A program made the position numbers and the translations under genes. A DNA stretch of 64,000 bases from Anaspis maculata (lineage: Eukaryota; Arthropoda; Insecta; Coleoptera; Scraptiidae), in contig OX421964.1 in assembly GCA_949128115.1 (NCBI GenBank), positions 52,802,601-52,866,600 of the forward strand. Direction: 5' to 3'. The notes below the pieces were generated by a model. It was given only the letters and a program-made list of their open reading frames with translations. It did not search any database and was not told the origin of the DNA. Each line of letters opens with the position of its first letter. Position 1 is the stretch's first letter. Shown piece after piece: positions 22,799 to 32,500 of this stretch.

Positions 22799-22993
22799 AG
22801 AGGAGGGTAATGCATTTACGCACGCCCCGGCTAGATGGCACCGGGGCAGTGTGGGGCTCGCCGCGTCTTTCGCTAAACACTACCCACTAAACCCCCTCCT
22901 CTGGCCTAGTGGTTATCCGCCCCCTGGGACCGCGCGAGCATTGCTTCGGGGGGCGGGTGGCCCGTGTCAATCATCCTCTGTCTTTTCACTTCT

Positions 22994-25984
22994 TCATTGC
23001 CGTTGCTGTTCCTCGCTCTTCTTTCTCATAATTTGCACGACTGCGCTCGTAATGCTATTCCAGGTCGTCTCGTCTCTCAGCATATTCTCCATGAGATTCT
23101 CTACATCCAGCTTCTTCCCAATTTCCCTCTCGAGCCGCGTTCTCGTGTCGCTCCATCTTTCACATTGAAACAATGTGTGTTCGGGGGTATCTGTCATTCG
23201 GCAATAGTCGCATTCATCCGTTTCCGATCTTTTGAATCTTTTCAGATATCCCCTGAAGCATCCATGTCCACTCAACATTTGCGTGAGATAGAAGTTTATC
23301 TCTCCATACCTTCTTGTCACCCAAGTTCTTATATCCGGAATCAGTTTCCTTGTCCAGCTCGCCTTGTCTGTCTCCGTCCACCTTCGCTGCCATTCGTTCA
23401 AAACTTCCTCTCTCAGCTCTTCCTTTGTTTTACCCTCTCGTCTATATGCCTTCGACCTTTCTTCCACCAGTAGGTCTATAGGTGGGGTCCCCGCCAGGAC
23501 CGTAAGAGCTTCTGTCGACACCGTTCGGTACGCTCTTGCGATTCTTATCAGGATCCTGCGCTGCACCCTTTGGAGCATCATTCTATATTTCCTTACATAG
23601 ATCGCTCGTCTCCACACCGGAGCCGCGTACAACATCATGGAGTACATAACTGTCGCCAGTATTTTTCGCCTCTCCATTTTGGCTCCTCCCATGTTAGGCA
23701 TAAGTCTTTCCAGAGCTTTGGCTGCTCCTTCTGCTTTTTCTGCGGCTTTTATCGCGTGGGACGTCATCTTCATGTTCTTGTCAAATATAACACCCAGGTA
23801 TTTGAGGCTTTCTTGGCTACTTATTTCTGTGTCTCCGAGTGTGATTGTTATTGAATGGATCTTCCGTCTTGCCACTAGAAGGACCACCTCTGTCTTTGCA
23901 GGAGCCAATTTAAGTTTCTTCCTCTCGAGGCAAGCGACAATTTCAGATATAGCGTGATTTGCTTTCTTCTCGATGATTTCTGCACTCTTACCGCTAACTA
24001 CAATGGCTATATCATCGGCATATGCGATAAGTTCTACTCCTTTCGGCATTTTGAGTCGAACGACTTCGTCGTAATATAGGTTCCATAAGGTCGGTCCCAC
24101 TATTGTTCCTTGCTGGACTCCACTCGATACCTTCATACTTCCTCTCTCACCCACCAGTATTCTCCTGTTTTCGAAGTAGCTTGTCATAAGTTTCATAAGA
24201 TACTTAGGTGTATGGCGTTTCTCTAGCTCTTCGATTAGGCCAGGCCATGGTGCACTGTTGAAGGCGTTCTGTATATCGAGTGTTATCAAGGCGCAAAATC
24301 CGCGTTTCCTGTAGGGTCCCCTATTAACTTCCTGTGCAATTTCTTGGACCTTTCTCATAGCATCCACGGTAGAGCGGCCTTTCCTAAATCCAAATTGCAT
24401 CTCTGCCAGTCCTCCGTTTTCTTCGATAATCTGAGTCAATCGTTGCGCTATCATATGTTCTAAAACCTTACTTCCAGTATTAATCATGCACAGTGGTCTG
24501 TATGATGTCTTGTCTTCCCGGCTTTTCTTTGGTTTTTCAATCATTACCAATCTTGTTTCTTTCCACTGTGTTGGAAATTCCCCGCGCAACAGTACGTCGT
24601 TCATCATATTTAAGCAGTGCTCCGGTTGCATTCTTGCTGCTGCCCTCATTATTTCCGGTGATACACAGTCCGGTCCTGGCGCTTTGCCGACTTTAATTTT
24701 TCCTACCGCCATTTCGAGTTCTTCCCGCGTGAAAAGCTCAACTTCTTCGGGCCTCAGCTCTCCTCCATTCCACTTGACTGTTTCCCCTTCTGGAAAAAGT
24801 TCTCTGGCCTCTCGCAGTAGTTCTTCGTCTGTCAGTGTTATCTTTGGCAGTATCTTAAGTTTCTTGCGGACTATCTTATAGCCGTCCCCCCAAACGTTGT
24901 TTTCCACTTCTTCGCATATTTCCCTCCATGCTTGTTTCTTGGCGTCTTGGATAGCTCCTCTCAGCACGCTTCTTTGCCTCACGTACTCATTTTTCATTTG
25001 GATTTTTTCTAAATCAGTCTTCGTGGTTTTCCTCATGTTTCGGGTCATCGTTCTTTTTTTAATCAAGCATGCTTTTCTCAGTTGAGCTATCTTTTCACTC
25101 CACCAGTATACCGGTTTCTTTCCTCGAGTGCCGCCCGTTTTCTTTTTGAATGTTTGCTCGCAGGTTTCTTTCAGAGCGCTGTCCCATATTTCAGCTGTTA
25201 TATGCAAGTTGTCTCGTGTTTGTTTCTGCAGGTTGGTCTCGAGATTTTTCTTGAATATGGGCATATCAGTGCAGTTAATTATCCATCCCCTATGTTTTGA
25301 TTGGTTTATTTGTGGTGTTCCATCTTCTTTCACTCTTTGCTCCTCAGCGATAATGTCGAAATATATATTTTGGTGATCACTCATATTTTCTTCTTCGCTA
25401 ACTCTCCAATCCATTATAAGTTTTCTCTTGCTTCCTGGGTATATAGTGAGGTCTATATATGATGTGTTCCCTGCTCTAGAAAAAGTCGGTGTGTTGCCTC
25501 TATTCGCGGTTTCCATTTCATTCTCCTCGAGCCACTCTTCCAGCAGGTCTCCTCTCTCATCGTTTTGTCTCGCTCCCCATCTTACGGCTTTCGCGTTGAA
25601 GTCTCCCGCTATAATCGTCTCTTTCGTCCGTAAGTGCTCAATCTCGGTCTGCAGTGAGTGCAAAAATTCATCGTATGTTTGTATATCTACGTTAGGAGAT
25701 ATATAACACCCCGTTATTGTAACTTGATCCAGCACGACGGTCAGAATTCCATTTCCGCTCTTATCAGCTCTAACTTTGATTTCTCGGTTGAAAACCCTAA
25801 TGGCAACATCCCTTCTCTCGTCCACGAACCATGCTCCTTCACTCACAATCTTCTTATTCGGTTCCACCACTACTGCGATGTCTATTTTTCTCTCCTCCAC
25901 AGTCCTGCACAACAGATCATGTGCAGCTTTGCATCTGTTCACATTTATCTGTAGCACGGTTATCTTTTTATAGGTGGCTGCCAT
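22994..25984 (-). CDS. LINE ORF2: endonuclease and reverse transcriptase
   Basis: This 996-residue protein copies the LINE by target-primed reverse transcription. An APE-like endonuclease fills about residues 1-220, with LQINVNR, the catalytic-type VVVEPNKK, AGDFNAKAVRWGA, SYIDLTIYPG and SDHQNIYF. The reverse transcriptase spans about 400-720: SYRPLCMINTGSKVLEHMIA, QFGFRKGRSTVDAM, LDIQNAFNSAPW, GVQQGTIVGPTLWNLYYD, and the active-site box YADDIAIVVSG, with KYLGV after it. A C-terminal CCHC-type finger, CDYCRMTDTPEHTLFQC, lies near residue 910. The EPN..WFVD endonuclease start and the C-terminal finger point to the R1 clade (TRAS/Waldo-like). The start follows ORF1 by 131 bp, so ORF2 is probably translated by reinitiation or an internal mechanism. 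Confidence 0.95.
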   Translation of the reverse strand: MAATYKKITVLQINVNRCKAAHDLLCRTVEERKIDIAVVVEPNKKIVSEGAWFVDERRDVAIRVFNREIKVRADKSGNGILTVVLDQVTITGCYISPNVDIQTYDEFLHSLQTEIEHLRTKETIIAGDFNAKAVRWGARQNDERGDLLEEWLEENEMETANRGNTPTFSRAGNTSYIDLTIYPGSKRKLIMDWRVSEEENMSDHQNIYFDIIAEEQRVKEDGTPQINQSKHRGWIINCTDMPIFKKNLETNLQKQTRDNLHITAEIWDSALKETCEQTFKKKTGGTRGKKPVYWWSEKIAQLRKACLIKKRTMTRNMRKTTKTDLEKIQMKNEYVRQRSVLRGAIQDAKKQAWREICEEVENNVWGDGYKIVRKKLKILPKITLTDEELLREARELFPEGETVKWNGGELRPEEVELFTREELEMAVGKIKVGKAPGPDCVSPEIMRAAARMQPEHCLNMMNDVLLRGEFPTQWKETRLVMIEKPKKSREDKTSYRPLCMINTGSKVLEHMIAQRLTQIIEENGGLAEMQFGFRKGRSTVDAMRKVQEIAQEVNRGPYRKRGFCALITLDIQNAFNSAPWPGLIEELEKRHTPKYLMKLMTSYFENRRILVGERGSMKVSSGVQQGTIVGPTLWNLYYDEVVRLKMPKGVELIAYADDIAIVVSGKSAEIIEKKANHAISEIVACLERKKLKLAPAKTEVVLLVARRKIHSITITLGDTEISSQESLKYLGVIFDKNMKMTSHAIKAAEKAEGAAKALERLMPNMGGAKMERRKILATVMYSMMLYAAPVWRRAIYVRKYRMMLQRVQRRILIRIARAYRTVSTEALTVLAGTPPIDLLVEERSKAYRREGKTKEELREEVLNEWQRRWTETDKASWTRKLIPDIRTWVTRRYGEINFYLTQMLSGHGCFRGYLKRFKRSETDECDYCRMTDTPEHTLFQCERWSDTRTRLEREIGKKLDVENLMENMLRDETTWNSITSAVVQIMRKKSEEQQRQ

Positions 25985-26116
25985 ATTTTGTTGTCGATAA
26001 AAACGTGTTGTATAAAAGTTCTAAAAGTTTTCTGTTGTAAACAAAATACGATAAAATAAGTCTGTATCACAGTCGGTTTCATATCACAATTTATCACAGT
26101 TCATTGTATGCTGACG

Positions 26117-27985
26117 CTATGCGCCTTGTTGGGCTTTTCCGTTGTGTCCAGTTCTTCTAGCCGTTTTGTGTTCCTTGAAGGCTTTGCACTCTTTACTGCC
26201 CGCATAGTGATCCGTATTCTGTTCAATATCTTTGCATGGGAAACAGACTGGCTTCCTCTCACAGTCCGGCGCTTTATGGTCATCTCCTCCGCAAGTTCTG
26301 CACAGACTGCTCCTATCGGGTCCGTCACATTTAACAGCATCATGTCCATACCTATAGCATCGGTAACACCTGTTATTCCTTTTCCGCTCTTTTATGTAGC
26401 AGTTGCTCCAGCCGATCTTGATTTCTCTTTTAGCTAAGTAGAGCTGAGCCTCTTTTACATTAGTAATAATCATTGCGGTTTGTTTGCCATCTTCGTGTTT
26501 TCTCATCCATTGTATTTTGACTTCATTTGTCTCATCCACCTCTCTAGCCAATGCCGCCTTAATTTCGTCCTCAGTAGCGTCCTCATCTATATTTCTAATT
26601 TCCAATGCTTTTGTTTCTTTGGTTTCAGAATAGTGATTCACTGTATTTTCTACAAGGATCTTTTTGATAGCCTCCGTCAATTGTGGACCACTTTGTGCTT
26701 CTTTTTGCATCTCGATAACCATCCTTCCATCTTTAATTCTTTTCACCGATTTTATTTCTTTCACTCCTGCTTCTTCCGATATATTTTCCTTCAATATTTT
26801 AAGAGTTTCTGCGTACGTTCCCGTTTCTACATTTACCACGATTCTCTCCGGTCTCACCCTCTCCAGAGTTTTTCTGTTCGCTTCCTGATTTATTCTCTTC
26901 AGTGTTCCAATGGGTACATGGATTTTAAATTTGATGTTGGTGTCGTCGAAAGTTTTTTCGATGATTTCCTGGAGTCTGCCTGGCTCCATACCTGTTATAA
27001 TAGGCATCGCTATCTCTTGTGGGGGCGTGTCTTCGCTTCCGAACCTTTCCTTCAGGATCCTCATTGCTTCCTCAGCTTCACCTGTGTCCCTTAGACGCAT
27101 TTTCCATATGTTTCTTTCTTTAGTCTTGATCAGGTCGTTGACAGATGTCATTGTAGTTATAGTCATTTTCCCTAAATCATTGTCCATTTCCAAAAGCTCA
27201 GGAAATCTCTCTCGGAACAGATTGTGGATGCCTGCCTGCATTCCTTCCTGGCCGTTAAGCACCACTAGGAGGAGATCCTCGGTGCATCCCGTGATGGGAT
27301 TTCCCTCCATCAGCTCGGAGCTAGCGTACGCCTCAGGGTCCTTCCCAGTCCCCTTGCATCTTGTGCACGGCGACCGTGGTTTGTTTTCCCGTCGTTGTAA
27401 TTTGTTTTCTTCTTCCAGTCGTTGCAATTTTTGAAGCTCTAAATCTTGACCGTGTATGGTGTCTTGCAGTTTCTTCGTTTCCAGTCTCTGCCGTTCCTTC
27501 AATTGTTCCATTGCTGATTCCAGGCTTGCGAATTTTCGTTGCTGCTCTTCGGCAGCTTTTCTTGCATGGTCTGCTAGGTCTGTTGTTAGCCGTTTTATTT
27601 CCTTATGTACATTTCCATTCTCTTTGCAAAACCTAATCAGACTCTCTATTGTCCTTCTAGTTTTCTCTGTGTCTGCGCCTTCTTCCTCGTCGACGATCGG
27701 GCTCCCCATTTTCTTTCTTTTTGTAGAACGCTGCCCTTTTGTTCGTAGGTCTTTCATCCTGTTGAAAATCGGGTGCACTGCCATAGGGGTTTTGTGCTCT
27801 TCCTCATCCTCTGTACTTTCCGAGGTCTTGTTGGGAGATTGTATCGGCGAACGTGATATACTGTCACGTCGACTAAATATTTGTGTTCGCTCATGTTCCG
27901 CAATCTCTTCCACGCTCATAGCCTTGTCATCTTGGTGGTTTTCCGAAAGGTTCAATTCCATGCTGTTCCCACGAGTTGGGTCCAT
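26117..27985 (-). CDS. LINE ORF1: Gag-like RNA-binding protein
   Basis: This 622-residue nucleic-acid-binding protein packages LINE RNA. The N-terminal third is charged and coiled-coil-like (about residues 120-210, with repeated EEQQRKFASLE and LQRLEEEN blocks), then CTRCKGTG. The middle is an RRM-like Gag domain. The C-terminus carries zinc knuckles CYRCYRYGHDAVKC and CRTCGGDDHKAPDC (both CX2CX4HX4C), followed by a third Cys/His cluster starting CFPCKD. This arrangement matches ORF1 of R1 and Jockey-type LINEs. The first in-frame ATG gives MDPTRGNSM. Confidence 0.93.
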   Translation of the reverse strand: MDPTRGNSMELNLSENHQDDKAMSVEEIAEHERTQIFSRRDSISRSPIQSPNKTSESTEDEEEHKTPMAVHPIFNRMKDLRTKGQRSTKRKKMGSPIVDEEEGADTEKTRRTIESLIRFCKENGNVHKEIKRLTTDLADHARKAAEEQQRKFASLESAMEQLKERQRLETKKLQDTIHGQDLELQKLQRLEEENKLQRRENKPRSPCTRCKGTGKDPEAYASSELMEGNPITGCTEDLLLVVLNGQEGMQAGIHNLFRERFPELLEMDNDLGKMTITTMTSVNDLIKTKERNIWKMRLRDTGEAEEAMRILKERFGSEDTPPQEIAMPIITGMEPGRLQEIIEKTFDDTNIKFKIHVPIGTLKRINQEANRKTLERVRPERIVVNVETGTYAETLKILKENISEEAGVKEIKSVKRIKDGRMVIEMQKEAQSGPQLTEAIKKILVENTVNHYSETKETKALEIRNIDEDATEDEIKAALAREVDETNEVKIQWMRKHEDGKQTAMIITNVKEAQLYLAKREIKIGWSNCYIKERKRNNRCYRCYRYGHDAVKCDGPDRSSLCRTCGGDDHKAPDCERKPVCFPCKDIEQNTDHYAGSKECKAFKEHKTARRTGHNGKAQQGA

Positions 27986-28408
27986 TTCTTCGTCGCCCCT
28001 CAGCAGTGGGCCCCTACTGAGGGGAAGGCACTCATACTGTGGAGTGTGCCTGGTGCCCCACAGGTTTTTACGGCTTCGCTGTCGGATTTTTATAGAGGTT
28101 TGCTCCTCGCGAGACGGCCGTTTAAGGCAAGCCCCCCGGTCACAGTATCACCCAACGTTCCTCAGCCACGCCTTGCCGAAGTCTCTGTGGAGTGCCCTGT
28201 GATTACGGTATGATGAGAGGCTGACTGGCGCTCCGCTCAGCCCCCTTTGTGCTGTTTCTTAGCTTTCTCCGCTCTCCATCGACCTTTTCGGCATGAGTGT
28301 CCCTGCCAGGGGCCTCTTCATGTGGCCCCCGCCGATATAGCTCTCAGGATCATCGCAGTTACTTGAGCCCCTCCACCAACTACAAGGTCTTACAGCACCT
28401 AGGAGAGG

Positions 28409-28422
28409 AAGTTCGGTACACC
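28409..28422. repeat. Target-site duplication, right copy
   Basis: This second copy of AAGTTCGGTACACC abuts the 5' end of the LINE. Confidence 0.95.
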
Positions 28423-28990
28423 TGCCATTTACGCATGTGCGAGTTCCAAACGGTGCTTTCCATCTACGTGTTCCTACTCGGTTCTGCGCCGTTCATTGGA
28501 TCACCTAAAATTTTGTGCCACACTATGGAACATGTGCCGTCTGGTGGTATTTGTACCGTCTAGGTGGAAAGCACCCAGTGTCTACAGAACGGTTCCGCAT
28601 GATGCAGCACGAGCGCTCTCGGGTATCCCACCCTTCGCCCTGCTTGCGATTAGATGAAACAAGCCTAGGAGTGCCCACCAGCATCAGCAAACCAGAAATC
28701 AGAAACAAGGCCAGAGATCAGTTCGTCGAAAAGTGGCAACGGCAGTGGAACGCCTTGGTTCAAAGTTGGATGAAAGAAATACTGGGGAGCCTCAAAAGCC
28801 TCAGCGTCAGGACAACGCGGAACACACGCTCGTTTTCATTGTAGGTAACGGTCCATCAAGGCAGCGAGAAGGCCTCGAAGAAAAACTGGGCAGGAGAATC
28901 GCCGTCGACAATCTCGTTCATGAGATGCTCAGAGGCAAAGAGCAATGGATCGCAGTTTATAGTCAGCAGCTTTTAGTTTATAGCAATATA
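28423..28990 (+). pseudogene. Old R1-like LINE relic, right piece
   Basis: Plus-strand pieces in different frames mirror the C-terminal third of the intact ORF2: RFRMMQHERSRV matches YRMMLQRVQRRI; DQFVEKWQRQWN matches EVLNEWQRRWT; EHTLVF and GLEEKLGRRIAVDNLVHEML match EHTLFQ and RLEREIGKKLDVENLMENML. Frameshifts and stops break it. It is a relative of the young LINE in the opposite orientation. Confidence 0.75.
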
Positions 28991-29576
28991 GTTTGATTTC
29001 CTCCACCTAATATAGCCCAAAATATGAATCTTTTTTGTTATATTCATTTCCGTTATTCACCTTCGCAAAAATTTGACAAACACATGACAAACACAAACAC
29101 AGAAACGTCACGTGCATGCCACGTGCCGTGCATCCCACGGTCATGTCACGTTTGACGTTTGCCTCCAGAAAATGTCAACCGCCGGCCATGTTGCCATGTT
29201 GTGACGTCACACTTCTTCGGTCTATTATTATTATGTGACCTGTATGTGACCGACACATGGACCACACGACATGGACAACAAATCAACGCGACAGTGCGAC
29301 GTTGCCTAGCGCCTTTGGAGGGTGGGAAGGGTGCTTGAAGGGAGGGGATTGCATTTTTCAAGTTTTTGACATTTCCGTCCAACTGGATGGCCATGTTGCC
29401 ATGTTTATTCAACCTGTCGCTCTTGTGGTCTGTCGCGCTTGAAATTGTCGCGCTAACTGCCCGTGATCAAACTAAACTAACTAACTACACCTGTCACTGT
29501 CATCTTTCAAATGTCAATGTTACGTTTTAAATGAATTTTTGGTAACAAAAGAATCTATGGTCCAAAGTTTGAAAAA

Positions 29577-32500
29577 ATGGTTCTTCATTTCAACAATGTA
29601 TTAAAAAAAAGTTTTCACCCTTGTATGAGAATGACTTCCAGGACGGTGCACTATGTTCAAGGTCAAGAACCGGAGCCCAAAATTCGAGAATATTTTTACT
29701 ACATAGACCACCAAGGAATGGTAATTATAATTGTATAATTTGCATCCATTATATTCACATGTATCAAAATAAAAATAACAACAAGAACAAAACTACGATG
29801 AAAGCACATGAAAAAGTATGTGCATGAAAAGAGCTCCGCGCTCTGCATATAGGTTATACGTTCGAACTGGCATGGATTTGAATTTTTGCAGAGCTGCGGA
29901 GCAAAGAGGGCTCCAGTTCTGTCCCAGTTAAAAACGTTATAAGTATCCTTGTGGTCCTTGAACAAGTGTCTCAAAAGTATCGCATTCGAAGCCTACAGCA
30001 AGCATTTGAAATCCACTCAAAAACAGGAAAAATTAAAAAATCGGTTGTGTCACCCCAAAACTTCCCCGACAAGTAGCAAGGAATGGATGGAAATTTTATT
30101 ATAAGACGTCCATTCGGGTGGGATGTTAGGATTAGATAAAAAGATTGAAGAATTGACGTAGTTTCTCCAATGAGGGCTTCATTTTGAGCTCCATCATTTG
30201 AGTCCGGTCTCGATAATCCAGGCCTGTTCCTCATTTTACAATGGAAAACTAGAGGAGCTTGTGTTGTAGTAGTTAGCGCGTTCGACTACCACTCCAGACT
30301 CCAGAGGTCGCGGGTTCGATCTCCGCCGGGGACGGATTTTTGCCTCAAAAACAAGCTTCCTGGTTTAGTTGGAATGCTTTCTAAATGCAAGACGCGCGCC
30401 GTGTGTCGCATATAGCCTCATATAGCACGTAAAATACGAACGATGGTGCCGACCCCATGCGATGTTGGTGGTCGTTAAAAATCCCAACCCTGTGTTGGAA
30501 CACACAGGGGTTTGGCAAAATTTCCGGTATAGTGGAGGAAAGCATTCACCGGCGTCGGTGTTAGGCCTCGTTGCGGAAATAGGCCGACGTTAAATAAACG
30601 AATTAAAAAAAAAATTGAAAAAAGAAACCAAATTATAACATGTATGTAGAAAGAAAAGCGAGTGAGGCAGTCAGACGCATTGGTACATGGATTAAGGTGA
30701 ACGATCTGAAACTGGCACCCACAGAAAGATTGAAAATAATTTGTAGGAAATTGAAAATTTAAAAAATTTGAATTTTCCGGGAAAATCTAAAATTATTTTC
30801 CAAATCATCTTACTGAAATGATCGTCAATTACGGCTTTACTTTAAGAGCTGTATCATTCAAGACCGGTTTTGATAACCCAGAGGCCTGTTTTACATTTTC
30901 AAGAAAGAAATTCTCGGGAAATTGAAAAGAAAATTGTTGGAGAATGTTCAAAAGCCAGTTAACTCTTGTTGAATAAAATGGTGATGATGTGTCCACGGGA
31001 TAAAAAGTTGGAAAATTTGCAGTTTATCCAGAGATGAAAACTCGGAATAAGCCGTGGATTCGATTTCGAAAATTCCCCCCCCCCCAAAAAAAACTTAATT
31101 CAATATTTTCTCCAACTTCCATTCCCAGCATGTCTGGACCTAAAATGGATATATCGTGGGGCTCATCTCGTGGGCTCATCGCATGTAAAAGTTTGCATTG
31201 CAGTTTTTAAGCCTCGCCAGGCGTAGTGGCGGAGGCTATTTTTTGTGGCCGCTCTTTTCTCGTGTTTTTTTCCTCGTTCCTAACTAATGCTGCAGCCAAG
31301 TTGAGGGGCAAAAGTCACTCATGACGATGACATGGCATTGGTTTTCCGCATATTCTAGCCAAACCGTTGATCTGAGGCAAATGATCGTGGAAGCAAAAAA
31401 ATTCCCGTTAAGGTCTTGTATCATCACGCTAAAAAATACTAACATCCAGTTCCACCAGCGAATTTAATTATTGTTAGCCATTAGAGACATTTTCTCTGAT
31501 GGATTCTGGGTCAGTGCTGGTTGAATGACCACGGAAAATGCGTACAAGATGTTGTGCATGGTCTAAACAGTTTCCCATATTCTTTCGTGAAACTTGTGTT
31601 TTCCGTGGTCACTAAGCCAATATTCACCAGAGAAAATATCTCAATTAGCTATAACAATGATGAAATTCGCTGGTGGAACTGGATATAAGTCCCGCACATG
31701 CGACGCAAAATCGGGGATAGTTTAAAACATTTTTCGCCGCATTTTAAAACGCGTCATCTTGGAACTGGCTGGTTGCTAAAGAAATGCCTAAACGGGAAAT
31801 CGAAGAGTGGAATGTTCTATATTTCATGCTTGCAACGCACACCCAGTTTGGCCATGAAATTTGGATCATTTTGGTATAAGTGTTCGGTGTTCGTCATTAC
31901 TGTGTTGATATATCAAGTGATGAGTTGAAGTTTCAACATCGTGGTAGTTCGAAGACCTTCATTGAATCAGATCGGTCTAAAGTAGTGGACGTGGTAGGAA
32001 AAAACAAGTTGCAAATGATGATAAAGGCAAACCATCTTGCAGGATCCTAACTAAGACTTGAATAAACGATTTGACCCGCAGTGCTTTCATTTTCGTCCCT
32101 TAGGATTTGAATGGCGCCCCTTTTTCAAAATGGCGAATTTTGTTTAGGGGCAGAAGGTATCGAATAGCCTGGTGATGTCCAGCTTCGTTAAAATATATGG
32201 AGCTATGTCTCGATCGATTTCTGGGACATCAAACACTTTAAAAAAAAAAATATGGAACATTGTGACATCTGTCGCAGGCAAATTTGGTGGAGCCGCCAAA
32301 ATGAATTTTGTACGGTCATAAGAAAATTGCTGTAACATTTCAATATTTCTACCGATTTTAACACAAGGTATCTCATTTTGTAGAAAAGCAAATTCTTCTT
32401 GTTATCTTATACCTTCCATAAAAAAAAAACATTGAGGAATGTTGAAGAAAAAATCAAAAAATAATTTGAAAAAATAGATTTTTTTTCAATTTTTATTTCC

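Larger units (their letters stand above)
22767..28408 (-). mobile_element. Full-length R1-clade LINE
   Basis: This 5.64 kb non-LTR retrotransposon lies on the minus strand. Order from its 5' end: a 5' untranslated region of about 420 bp (28408-27986), ORF1, a 131-bp gap, ORF2, a 3' untranslated region of about 200 bp, and a tail of 31 A residues (T run at 22767-22797). A perfect 14-bp target duplication flanks it. Both ORFs are open, so the copy is young and may still be mobile. Confidence 0.95.
22422..29225. mobile_element. Inverted-repeat element enclosing LINE insertions
   Basis: About 95 bp at 22422-22516 is repeated inverted at 29100-29225. It includes ATAGACCGAAGAAGTG, GACGTCACAACATGGCAAC and CCGGCGGTTGACATTTTCTG. 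Between the arms lie a relic LINE on the plus strand and, inside it, an intact LINE on the minus strand. Without these, the element would be a few hundred bases of foldback DNA. Confidence 0.75.

Noticed and set aside
22444..22890. Frames of 80-123 codons with long Lys or Phe runs
   Set aside because: They read through the 31-nt poly(A) tail of the LINE. The homopolymer creates the open frame.
23364..28202. Many plus-strand frames of 60-250 codons
   Set aside because: They are opposite-strand shadows of LINE ORF1 and ORF2, and none carries a domain of its own.
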